Of a DNA stretch of 6,117 nucleotides, positions 1-5,777 are shown piece by piece. The stretch is taken from the NCBI GenBank assembly GCA_903901395.1, contig CAIUQW010000172.1, positions 1 through 6,117 of the forward strand, in the 5' to 3' direction. Within the stretch, counting starts at the first letter, position 1. Every line of letters starts with the position of its first letter. A program made the position numbers and the translations under genes. A model generated the notes under the pieces. That model saw nothing but the letters and a program-made list of their open reading frames with translations. It had not been told where the DNA came from and did not search any database. The DNA comes from an uncultured Chlorobiales bacterium (GTDB lineage: Bacteria; Bacteroidota; Chlorobiia; Chlorobiales; Chlorobiaceae).

Positions 1-141
1 GTGCCGGAAGCGATGTGGCACTTGCAGGTGAAAGGCTTTCCGTGCATCGTCACGATGGACGCCAACGGCAATAGCCTGCACCAGCAGGTTTATGACGACT
101 CATTCGCGAAGCTCGAAAGCTTCGGTGAAGCAAAGGGGTGA
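1..141 (+). CDS. Fumarase class I / tartrate dehydratase beta-type domain, C-terminal fragment
   Basis: Only the last 47 codons are present; the gene begins before the window, and the GTG at base 1 is an in-frame codon rather than a demonstrated start. The peptide contains PEAMWHLQVKGFP followed by an aspartate/glycine/asparagine stretch (MDANGNS) and HQQV. It aligns without gaps to the C-terminus of E. coli-type class I fumarases, which I recall as EAIWKIEVEDFP..DDKGN..QQ, and fits the Fumerase_C family. The family are iron-sulfur hydratases that interconvert malate and fumarate in the cytoplasm. The iron-sulfur cysteines lie in the missing N-terminal part, so activity cannot be judged. The gene ends 107 bases before the carboxyltransferase gene on the same strand, and both products would act on C4 acids. 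A tartrate dehydratase beta subunit is the main alternative. Confidence 0.7.
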   Translation: MPEAMWHLQVKGFPCIVTMDANGNSLHQQVYDDSFAKLESFGEAKG

Positions 142-248
142 GCGCTGGGAGCCATCGGGAAACAGACAAATTGGCCGCAAGTCTGTCCACCGTGGCGGGC
201 GAGGAAGCGCGGCCCTCTTGAATCAGTAACAACCAACGAACGTTCGAT

Positions 249-2135
249 ATGAAAAAAATACGGTTTATGGATGTCTCCTTCCGCGACGGATTCCAGTCCT
301 GTTACGGAGCAAGGGTCAAAACCGAGGATTTCCTTCCTGTGCTCGAAGCAGCCGTCGAGGCAGGCACCGACAACTTCGAGATCGGAGGCGGCGCGCGCTT
401 CCAGAGCCTCTACTTCTACTGCCAGGAGGACGCCTTCGAGATGATGGACGCCTGCCGCCGCGTGGTCGGCCCCGACATCAACCTCCAGACCCTCTCGCGA
501 GGCTCCAACGTGGTCGGTCTCGTCTCGCAGTCGCGCGACATCATCGACCTGCACGCCAAGCTCTTCAAGAAGCACGGCGTCAGCACTATCCGCAACTTCG
601 ACGCCCTCATGGATGTGCGCAACCTCGCCTGGTCGGGCCAGTGCATCGTCAACGCCGGGCTGAAACACCAGGTGGTGGTCGCCCTGATGGGCCTGCCGCC
701 GGGTCTGAACGAATCCTACTGCCACACGCCGCAGTTCTACCTCGACAAGCTCAGGGAGATTCTCGACGCAGGCATCCCCTTTGACAGCGTCGCCTTCAAG
801 GACGCCTCCGGCACCACCACCCCCGCCGTGATCTACGAGACGATCAAGGGCGCTCGCCAGATGCTTCCCGAAGGCACCGTGCTCCAGTTCCACACGCACG
901 ATACCGCCGGAATGGGCGTGGCGTGCAACTACGCGGCCATCGAGGCGGGCATCGACATCATCGATCTGGCGATGGCTCCGGTCAGCGGCGGCACCGCCGA
1001 GGTTGACATTCTCACCATGTGGCACCGCCTGCGCGGCACCGGCTACACGCTCGACATCGATCAGGAGAAGTACCTCAAGGTCGAGTCGATGTTCATCGAG
1101 CACATGGATAAATATTACATGCCGCCGGAAGCCAAAGAGGTCAATCCAGTCATCCCCTTCTCGCCCATGCCGGGCGGCGCATTGACCGCCAACACGCAGA
1201 TGATGCGCGACCATGACACGCTGCACTTCTTCCCGGAGGTGATCCGCAACATGCGCGAGGTTGTCGCCAAAGGCGGCTTCGGCTCGTCGGTGACGCCCGT
1301 CTCGCAGTTCTATTTTCAGCAGGCTTTCGCCAACACCGTGCAGGGACCGTGGAAAAAGATCGTCGATGGCTACGGCAAGATGGTGCTCGGCTACTTCGGC
1401 AAAACGCCCGCCGATCCCGATCCCGAGGTGGTGGCTCTCGCCGCCGAGCAGCTCGGTCTGGAGCCGACCGTTCAGGACGTGCACGACATCAACGACCGCA
1501 ATCCGGAGCTTGGCGTGGAGCACAACCGCAAGCTTCTCGAAGAGGCTGGACTCGAAGCGACCGACGAGAACATCTTCATCGCCGCCACCTGCGGCGCGAA
1601 GGGCATCGGCTTCCTCAAGGGCGACAAGCCGCTCGGCATCCGCTACAAGGCCGACATCGAGGCCGAAGAGGAGGCCAAGAAGGACGCCGAGGAGCTGAAA
1701 GTCACCTCGCACGGCAACTCGTTGCAGGATCGTTTGCAGGAGCTTATCCGCCCCGCCTCGCGCAACACGCTTTCAGGCAACTACCTCGTCATGGTGGACG
1801 GCAAGTCCTTCAACGTCGTGATCGCCGACGGCGTTGCGATGGCCCAATCCGTCGCCCCCGGAGCCCAGCCTTTCGTGATGCCCGTGCCGACGCAGCTCGC
1901 AGCCATGCCCCAGCAGCACAGAGGCACGCCAGTCATGCCTTCGATGCCGGGCAACGTTTTCAAGATGGAGGTCGAGGTCGGCCAGAAGGTCGAAGAGGGC
2001 CAGGAGGTCGCGGTGATGGAAGCCATGAAAATGGAGTCCCCGGTCAAAGCGCCAGTCTCCGGCATCGTAACCGTAGTCCTCGCCAAACCCGGCGACATGC
2101 TCTCCGCCACCCAGCCGCTGATGTATATCGAGTGA
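249..2135 (+). CDS. pycB: Pyruvate carboxylase subunit B-like protein: carboxyltransferase fused to biotinyl domain
   Basis: A 628-residue cytoplasmic protein of the pyruvate carboxylase B / oxaloacetate decarboxylase alpha type. It would transfer CO2 from carboxybiotin to pyruvate, giving oxaloacetate. The TIM-barrel carboxyltransferase domain covers about 1-290. Visible family residues are Arg12-Asp13 in the DVSFRDGFQS motif (usually DTTLRDAHQS), Lys184-Asp185 in FKDASG (the position of the carboxylated lysine), metal ligands His215 and His217 in FHTHDT, and Thr313 in MPGGALT at the place of the catalytic threonine. The conserved carboxylase middle domain follows to about 465, then a charged Glu/Lys linker (469-483) and a Pro/Met/Gln/Ala linker (about 535-565). 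The C-terminal biotinyl domain has EAMKMES with Lys594, 35 residues from the end. No biotin carboxylase domain is fused, so a separate partner is needed and is not in this window. The start is the only one that leaves the first motif intact; no strong Shine-Dalgarno precedes it. Alternatives are an oxaloacetate decarboxylase alpha or a 2-oxo-acid carboxylase large subunit; no sodium-pump subunits are adjacent. Confidence 0.88.
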   Translation: MKKIRFMDVSFRDGFQSCYGARVKTEDFLPVLEAAVEAGTDNFEIGGGARFQSLYFYCQEDAFEMMDACRRVVGPDINLQTLSRGSNVVGLVSQSRDIIDLHAKLFKKHGVSTIRNFDALMDVRNLAWSGQCIVNAGLKHQVVVALMGLPPGLNESYCHTPQFYLDKLREILDAGIPFDSVAFKDASGTTTPAVIYETIKGARQMLPEGTVLQFHTHDTAGMGVACNYAAIEAGIDIIDLAMAPVSGGTAEVDILTMWHRLRGTGYTLDIDQEKYLKVESMFIEHMDKYYMPPEAKEVNPVIPFSPMPGGALTANTQMMRDHDTLHFFPEVIRNMREVVAKGGFGSSVTPVSQFYFQQAFANTVQGPWKKIVDGYGKMVLGYFGKTPADPDPEVVALAAEQLGLEPTVQDVHDINDRNPELGVEHNRKLLEEAGLEATDENIFIAATCGAKGIGFLKGDKPLGIRYKADIEAEEEAKKDAEELKVTSHGNSLQDRLQELIRPASRNTLSGNYLVMVDGKSFNVVIADGVAMAQSVAPGAQPFVMPVPTQLAAMPQQHRGTPVMPSMPGNVFKMEVEVGQKVEEGQEVAVMEAMKMESPVKAPVSGIVTVVLAKPGDMLSATQPLMYIE

Positions 2136-2167
2136 GGCTGGAAGGACGAACGGCATAGCATTCTTTC

Positions 2168-2201
2168 AAAGGGCGATCTCGATTTCAGGATCGCCCTTTT
2201 T
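2168..2201 (+). terminator. Rho-independent terminator after the carboxyltransferase gene
   Basis: A perfect 11-bp inverted repeat has arms AAAGGGCGATC (2168-2178) and GATCGCCCTTT (2189-2199), separated by a 10-base loop and followed by two more T residues. The GC-rich core with flanking A and T tracts is the classic intrinsic terminator form. It lies 33 bases past the stop of the metabolic gene and separates that unit from the accessory genes downstream. Confidence 0.88.
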
Positions 2202-2244
2202 GCGTATATTATGCGAATTGATTTTCTGTCGGGAAAATTCTTCT

Positions 2245-2252
2245 GGAGGTGA
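2245..2252 (+). promoter_or_regulatory. Strong Shine-Dalgarno that fixes the NACHT-FGE start
   Basis: GGAGGTGA lies with GGAGG ending six bases before the ATG at 2256. It is the strongest ribosome binding site among the main genes here and supports 2256 over the upstream and out-of-frame starts. TATATT/TATTAT sequences at 2205-2212 could serve as a -10 box, but no convincing -35 partner was found. Confidence 0.75.
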
Positions 2253-2255
2253 ACT

Positions 2256-4355
2256 ATGGAAGTTGGTTTGCTCAAAGACCTGTTCAAGGCATTGTTTAGC
2301 GTCTTTGGATGGGGATACCGCCGGTATCAGGATCGCAAAGCGGCAAGAGACCTCGCGCCCTATTTCACCTACCAGGATGTGGAGGAAAAGCGGAAGCTGT
2401 TCATCGAAACGAAATGGCAGAATATTTCTCCGACCAAGGAGGAAGAACCCGGATTTTCACACCGATATGTTACCAGAGAGAAGCTGATTGCGTTTTTCAT
2501 CAACAAGGCTTTTGATGAAAAAAAGATGACCGACAAGTATTATCTCGTTCTCGCTGATTCGGGCATGGGAAAAACAACCTTTCTGGTCAACCTTTTCGTG
2601 CGCTATAATTCGTTTTTCAACAGGAAACGTCACTATGAACTCAAATACATTCCATTTGCCTCCGGTGATGTGTTCAAGAACATCAGGGACATAGACAAGG
2701 AAGAAGCGAAAAATACCATTCTCTTGCTCGATGCGTTTGATGAGTATGCAGGTTTGAGTTCTCCTAAAAAGCCGGATGGTTTGTCGTCTGACGAACGGTT
2801 CCGCAAGATACTCGATGAGCTGATCGATGCGGTGAAGAATTTTCGCGAAGTGGTGATTACGAGCCGGACGCAATATTTTCCCGGACAGGAGGATGAACCG
2901 TACGTACTGCAAATCCCGCGGTACACCGATGCCGGATTTCATACTCTGGCTAAAATGTATCTCTCTCCTTTTGACAGTCGGGAAATCGATTCATACCTGA
3001 ACAGAAAATATGGTCTGTTTCCCTGCAAGAAGAAAAAGAGCGCACGGGCAATTATTGACCATTCGCCGAATCTGATGGTGCGTCCGATGCTGCTCAACCA
3101 TATCGGCGATTTCGTGGAAAGCGGGAAACTGTTCGATGCCACCTTTAAGATTTATCAGGAGCTTGTTGAATCATGGATAGATCGGGAGTGCAGAAAACGC
3201 GAACCACGGCTCGAAAATCAGGAAACGTTGAAAAAGAATCTGCTCAAGTATTCGCAACAGGTTGCCCTGGAAATTTATCGCAGAAAGAAAGAGACGAATG
3301 TGCTCTGGCTTTCGAGAGAAGATGCGGTGAGCGCCGGAGTTCAAAGCGGGCTTGAAGGTTTCCAGATGACAGGGCAGTCTCTGCTTACCCGTGATGGTGC
3401 GGATAAATGGAAATTCGCGCACAAGTCGATTTTCGAATATTTCATTGCGAAAGAGGTGCTTGAAAACCCTGATTTTGCGTGGGAAGTCGATTTTACCGGC
3501 ATGGATATGACCGCGCTTTTCTGCAAGGAACAGGGTTTTGTAGCAAGTTCGTCTATGATGAAGGGGAATTATGCTTTTATCAAGGGCCAGCAGTTTTTGA
3601 TGGGCAGCCCCGAAAACGAGTTGGACAGACAAAAGAATGAAACCCAGCATCAGGTAATGCTGAGTGATTTTTATCTCTGCCAGTATGCGGTGAGCGTGGG
3701 TGATTTTAAACGTTTCGCGGAAGAGTGCGGGTACCGGACCGATGCTGAAAAAGAGAACTGGCGTCATGATGTTTCAGGCAACGAAAGAGCGGCAGCAGAG
3801 TATAACCATCCGGTGTTGCATGTGAGCTGGAACGATGCGGTTGCATACAGCGTGTGGCTGTCGAAGAAGCGAGGCGACGGCGCATTCCGGTTGCCGACGG
3901 AGGCGGAGTGGGAGTATGCCTGCCGTGCGGGAACGACAACGCCGTTCAGCACCGGCGAGAATCTGACAACGGAGCAGGCGAACTATGACGGGAACTTTCC
4001 CTATCAGAACTCTCCTAAAGGAGCGTACCGCAAAAAAACGGTTCCCGTGGATTATTTTAAACCAAATGGTTATGGCTTGTACAACATGCACGGCAATGCG
4101 TGGGAGTGGTGTAGTGACTGGTACGGTGAATCGTACTATGACGAGTGCCACGAACAGGGCGTGGTGGAAAATCCCCAGGGGCCTGAGAGTGGTTCGGGCC
4201 GCGTGCTTCGCGGCGGGGGCTGGAGCTTCAATGCGCGGGACTGCCGGTCGGCGTATCGCGCCAACGCCGGCCCCGGCTATCGCTCCAGCTTTGTGGGCTT
4301 CCGCCTGGTCTTCGTCCCGCAGTTCAGCGCAGCTCATCCGGCAAAAAAGGAGTGA
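2256..4355 (+). CDS. NACHT-type STAND NTPase with C-terminal FGE/C-type-lectin-like domain (NLR-like)
   Basis: A 699-residue protein. Residues 5-20 are a short hydrophobic, probably amphipathic segment, too interrupted by charges to be a clear transmembrane helix, and residues to about 70 match no effector domain I know. The NACHT-like NTPase follows: Walker A DSGMGKTT (101-108, Lys106), Walker B ILLLDAFDE (155-163, with the D-x-x-D-E form typical of NACHT), a sensor-like ITSRTQ (201-206), and a helical/winged-helix part ending in FAHKSIFEYFIAKE (387-400). An FGE-sulfatase fold occupies about 434-688, with LMGSPENE, NHPVLHVSWNDAVAY, FRLPTEAEWEYACRAGT, GLYNMHGNAWEWCSDW, RVLRGGGW and GFRLV. STAND NTPases are switch proteins in which a C-terminal sensor releases an N-terminal effector; several bacterial ones act against phage. 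I infer a sensor role. Formylglycine synthase activity is unlikely because the usual cysteine pair is not complete near 656-668. The last ~110 coding bases differ sharply in composition (see the variable-region entry). The domain calls are firm; the biological role is inferred. Confidence 0.9.
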   Translation: MEVGLLKDLFKALFSVFGWGYRRYQDRKAARDLAPYFTYQDVEEKRKLFIETKWQNISPTKEEEPGFSHRYVTREKLIAFFINKAFDEKKMTDKYYLVLADSGMGKTTFLVNLFVRYNSFFNRKRHYELKYIPFASGDVFKNIRDIDKEEAKNTILLLDAFDEYAGLSSPKKPDGLSSDERFRKILDELIDAVKNFREVVITSRTQYFPGQEDEPYVLQIPRYTDAGFHTLAKMYLSPFDSREIDSYLNRKYGLFPCKKKKSARAIIDHSPNLMVRPMLLNHIGDFVESGKLFDATFKIYQELVESWIDRECRKREPRLENQETLKKNLLKYSQQVALEIYRRKKETNVLWLSREDAVSAGVQSGLEGFQMTGQSLLTRDGADKWKFAHKSIFEYFIAKEVLENPDFAWEVDFTGMDMTALFCKEQGFVASSSMMKGNYAFIKGQQFLMGSPENELDRQKNETQHQVMLSDFYLCQYAVSVGDFKRFAEECGYRTDAEKENWRHDVSGNERAAAEYNHPVLHVSWNDAVAYSVWLSKKRGDGAFRLPTEAEWEYACRAGTTTPFSTGENLTTEQANYDGNFPYQNSPKGAYRKKTVPVDYFKPNGYGLYNMHGNAWEWCSDWYGESYYDECHEQGVVENPQGPESGSGRVLRGGGWSFNARDCRSAYRANAGPGYRSSFVGFRLVFVPQFSAAHPAKKE
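4200..4310 (+). other. Putative DGR variable region (VR) in the FGE/CLec domain
   Basis: This covers codons 649-685 of the NACHT-FGE gene. In these 111 bases there are only nine adenines, and all fall in seven codons (Ser657, Asn659, Asp662, Tyr667, Asn670, Tyr675, Ser678). The framework codons (RVLRGG, W, AR, CRSA, P, GFRLV) contain no A at all. The presumed variable codons are AGC, TTC, AAT, GAC, TAT, GCC, AAC, GCC, GGC, GGC, TAT, TCC, AGC and TTT: each ends in C or T and each is reachable from AAC, AAT or AGC by changing A only. That is the signature of adenine-directed DGR mutagenesis of a C-type-lectin-fold target, whose variable region usually ends near GFRL. The stretch is about 70% G/C, against 40% in two hand-counted 60-base samples earlier in the gene. 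No template repeat, avd or reverse transcriptase is visible in the window, so this rests on codon pattern and family knowledge. Confidence 0.6.
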
Positions 4356-4356
4356 G

Positions 4357-4455
4357 ATGGCGAGCCGGGGGCATGTTCGTTATCACCTTGCAACTGGGGA
4401 TTTTATACAAATTGACGAAATGATCTTCAATTTGTATATTTTCTCTCATGATTGA
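4357..4455 (+). CDS. Possible 32-residue peptide, translationally coupled
   Basis: An ATG lies one base after the NACHT-FGE stop codon and is preceded by AAGGAG (4347-4352), a good Shine-Dalgarno at four bases' spacing. The reading frame runs 32 codons and stops at 4453-4455, overlapping the first eight bases of the next gene. The peptide (MASRGHVRYHLATG..., ending IFSHD) matches nothing I recognise and shows no signal peptide or motif. It runs through the promoter-like inverted repeat, which argues against a conserved protein. It may instead carry ribosomes to the start of the ATPase gene, or be chance. The ribosome binding site is the only positive evidence. Confidence 0.2.
   Translation: MASRGHVRYHLATGDFIQIDEMIFNLYIFSHD
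4402..4430 (-). promoter_or_regulatory. Possible antisense promoter on the opposite strand of the same dyad
   Basis: Reading the minus strand, TTGAAG (4430-4425) and TATAAA (4407-4402) are also spaced by exactly 17 bases. The -35 matches at four positions and the -10 at five. Transcription would start near 4395 and run antisense into the 3' end of the NACHT-FGE gene, including the putative variable region. This arises partly from the symmetry of the AT-rich dyad and may be incidental. Confidence 0.3.
4404..4438. promoter_or_regulatory. Perfect 12-bp inverted repeat, operator-like
   Basis: The arms TATACAAATTGA (4404-4415) and TCAATTTGTATA (4427-4438) are exact reverse complements with an 11-base spacer, so half-site centres are 23 bases apart. 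The dyad overlaps both promoter hexamers of the downstream ATPase gene, where a repressor would sit. A homodimeric winged-helix regulator, possibly the ATPase itself through its HTH segment, is a reasonable but unproven partner. The sequence could also act as a weak AT-rich terminator for the NACHT-FGE gene, since TTTTCT follows, but the stem has only two G-C pairs. Confidence 0.6.
4412..4440 (+). promoter_or_regulatory. Sigma70-type promoter of the AAA_14 gene, predicted leaderless
   Basis: TTGACG (4412-4417) and TATATT (4435-4440) each match the consensus hexamer at five of six positions and are exactly 17 bases apart. The expected transcription start, about seven bases after the -10 box, falls at roughly 4446-4449, on the ATG at 4448. 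No Shine-Dalgarno lies before that ATG, so the mRNA is predicted to be leaderless or nearly so. Confidence 0.6.
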
Positions 4456-5608
4456 ACGTCATTTAACATCAACCCTTTTGCGGTTGGCCGGGTCGTTTCC
4501 GGTCGTCGTCATGACCGGGCCGCGTCAGTCGGGGAAAACAACCCTGGCAAGGGCGGTTTTTGCGGACAAGCCGTATGTCAGTCTCGAAAACCCAAATGAA
4601 CTGGCTTTCGCTGTCGAGGATCCGAAGGGATTTCTCAGGCGTTTTGAGAGCGGCGCTGTTTTCGACGAGGCTCAACGCTGGCCGGAGCTTTTTTCGTGGT
4701 TGCAGGGCATGGTCGATGAAAACCCTGCTCCGGGAAGGTTTGTTATCACCGGGTCGCAGCAATTCGGCCTGCTGGCTGGCGTGAGCCAGTCGCTTGCCGG
4801 TCGCGCGGGAATGACGCATCTGTTGCCGCTCTCGCTCGCTGAAATTCCGGGACTGAAGGAGCAGCGTTTTTCACTCGATACGACGATGATCACCGGAGGC
4901 TACCCGGCCCTTTACTCCCGTGAGGTTGCGTCGGCGGACTGGTTTGCCAGCTATGTGGCGACCTACGTCGAGCGTGATGTACGGCAGGTGCTGAAGATTC
5001 AGGATTTGTCGACATTCCAGCGATTCCTGCGCCTGTGCGCGGGCCGGAACGGGCAATTGCTCAACCTCACCGTTTTGGCGGGTGAGGCCGGAATTTCACA
5101 CTCGACTGCACGCGCCTGGCTGTCTGTGCTCGAATCGAGCTATCTGGTGCACTTGCTGCCGCCGTATTATCGAAATTTCGGCAAACGACTGGTCAAATCT
5201 CCGAAACTTTACTTTCTCGACGTTGGCCTTGCCTGTTGGCTGCTTGGCATTCGCTCCGCCGAAACGCTCGCTTTGCACCCGCTTCGTGGAGCGTTGTTCG
5301 AATCGCTGGTCGTCAGCGAGTTCATCAAAGCGCGGTACAACAAAGGGATTCCGGCTGATCTGTATTTCTGGAGAGACAACAATGGTGTCGAAGCCGATCT
5401 GGTTTTTGAAACCGGCGCAAAGCTCCAGCCAGTCGAGATAAAGTCAGGAAGCACGGTCACAACCGATTACATCAAAGCCGGTCAGCGAGCCGGACGCTTC
5501 GCAAACGGAGACGCCGAACTGCCCTGGCTGATCTACGGAGGCGACGAATCCTATGAACGTAGCGGCGTTAAGGTCATCGGCTGGCGGGATGTTGGGGATT
5601 GGGCGTAA
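4448..5608 (+). CDS. AAA_14 / DUF4143 ATPase with PD-(D/E)XK nuclease-like C-terminus
   Basis: A 386-residue predicted cytoplasmic protein of the widespread AAA_14-DUF4143 family, whose function is not settled and which spreads readily between genomes. The N-terminal ATPase has Walker A GPRQSGKTT (24-32, Lys30), Walker B AVFDEAQ (70-76, Asp73-Glu74) and a sensor-1-like VITGSQQF (99-106). A winged-helix segment lies at about 206-243 (LTVLAGEAGISHSTARAWLSVLE). The DUF4143 part follows: GALFESLVVSEF (281-292, Glu285), then GVEADLVFE (313-321, Asp317) and PVEIKSG (328-334, Glu330 and Lys332), the E...D...E-x-K pattern of restriction-endonuclease folds. The length is normal for the family and no frame break is seen. 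The ATG at 4448 is chosen because the family's usual N-terminus (I-x-R-h-L) starts there and the promoter ends just before it. It lies 92 bases after the NACHT-FGE gene but has its own promoter. Family assignment is firm; nuclease activity and a defence role are inferences. Confidence 0.92.
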   Translation: MIERHLTSTLLRLAGSFPVVVMTGPRQSGKTTLARAVFADKPYVSLENPNELAFAVEDPKGFLRRFESGAVFDEAQRWPELFSWLQGMVDENPAPGRFVITGSQQFGLLAGVSQSLAGRAGMTHLLPLSLAEIPGLKEQRFSLDTTMITGGYPALYSREVASADWFASYVATYVERDVRQVLKIQDLSTFQRFLRLCAGRNGQLLNLTVLAGEAGISHSTARAWLSVLESSYLVHLLPPYYRNFGKRLVKSPKLYFLDVGLACWLLGIRSAETLALHPLRGALFESLVVSEFIKARYNKGIPADLYFWRDNNGVEADLVFETGAKLQPVEIKSGSTVTTDYIKAGQRAGRFANGDAELPWLIYGGDESYERSGVKVIGWRDVGDWA

Positions 5609-5777
5609 CTTGTTGTTTCACAACGCATCAACTGTCTATCGAATGCGACGAATCGGGTGTGCGATTTATTTTTGGACATTCTGCAAAGTTAGACCTACTT
5701 GCTGATATTTTGATATATTTAAAACGTTGTTGTTTTTTCCTTGTATGCTACTTGATCATTTTTAACAGGCAGAAAAA

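Noticed and set aside
237..246. Palindrome CGAACGTTCG two bases before the carboxyltransferase ATG
   Set aside because: A single 10-bp perfect palindrome with no second copy and no visible promoter around it. It could be an operator, but nothing else supports that.
90..1712. 540-codon open frame on the minus strand opposite the carboxyltransferase gene
   Set aside because: It is low-complexity and rich in Val, His, Ala, Gly and Asp, with no family motifs. It mirrors the GC-rich codons of a convincing gene on the other strand.
1349..2158. 269-codon plus-strand frame overlapping the carboxyltransferase gene
   Set aside because: It is Arg/Gly/Ala-rich shadow coding in the +1 frame of a well-supported gene, with no motif of its own.
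3774..4337. 187-codon minus-strand frame over the FGE domain
   Set aside because: It has no recognisable motif and overlaps the conserved FGE coding sequence. The possible antisense promoter at 4402-4430 would transcribe it, but the peptide does not look like a protein.
5611..5634. Small hairpin (GTTG-TTTCA-CAAC) after the ATPase stop as a terminator
   Set aside because: The stem is only four base pairs and no T-run follows.
5541..5654. Direct repeat of GCGACGAATC at 5541-5550 and 5645-5654
   Set aside because: Only ten bases long, with one copy inside the ATPase coding region. It is probably chance and not an attachment site.
5689..5719. Possible promoter TTAGAC / TATATT for the HKD gene
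   Set aside because: The -35 match is poor and the spacing is 19 bases. AT-rich sequence yields many such pairs by chance.
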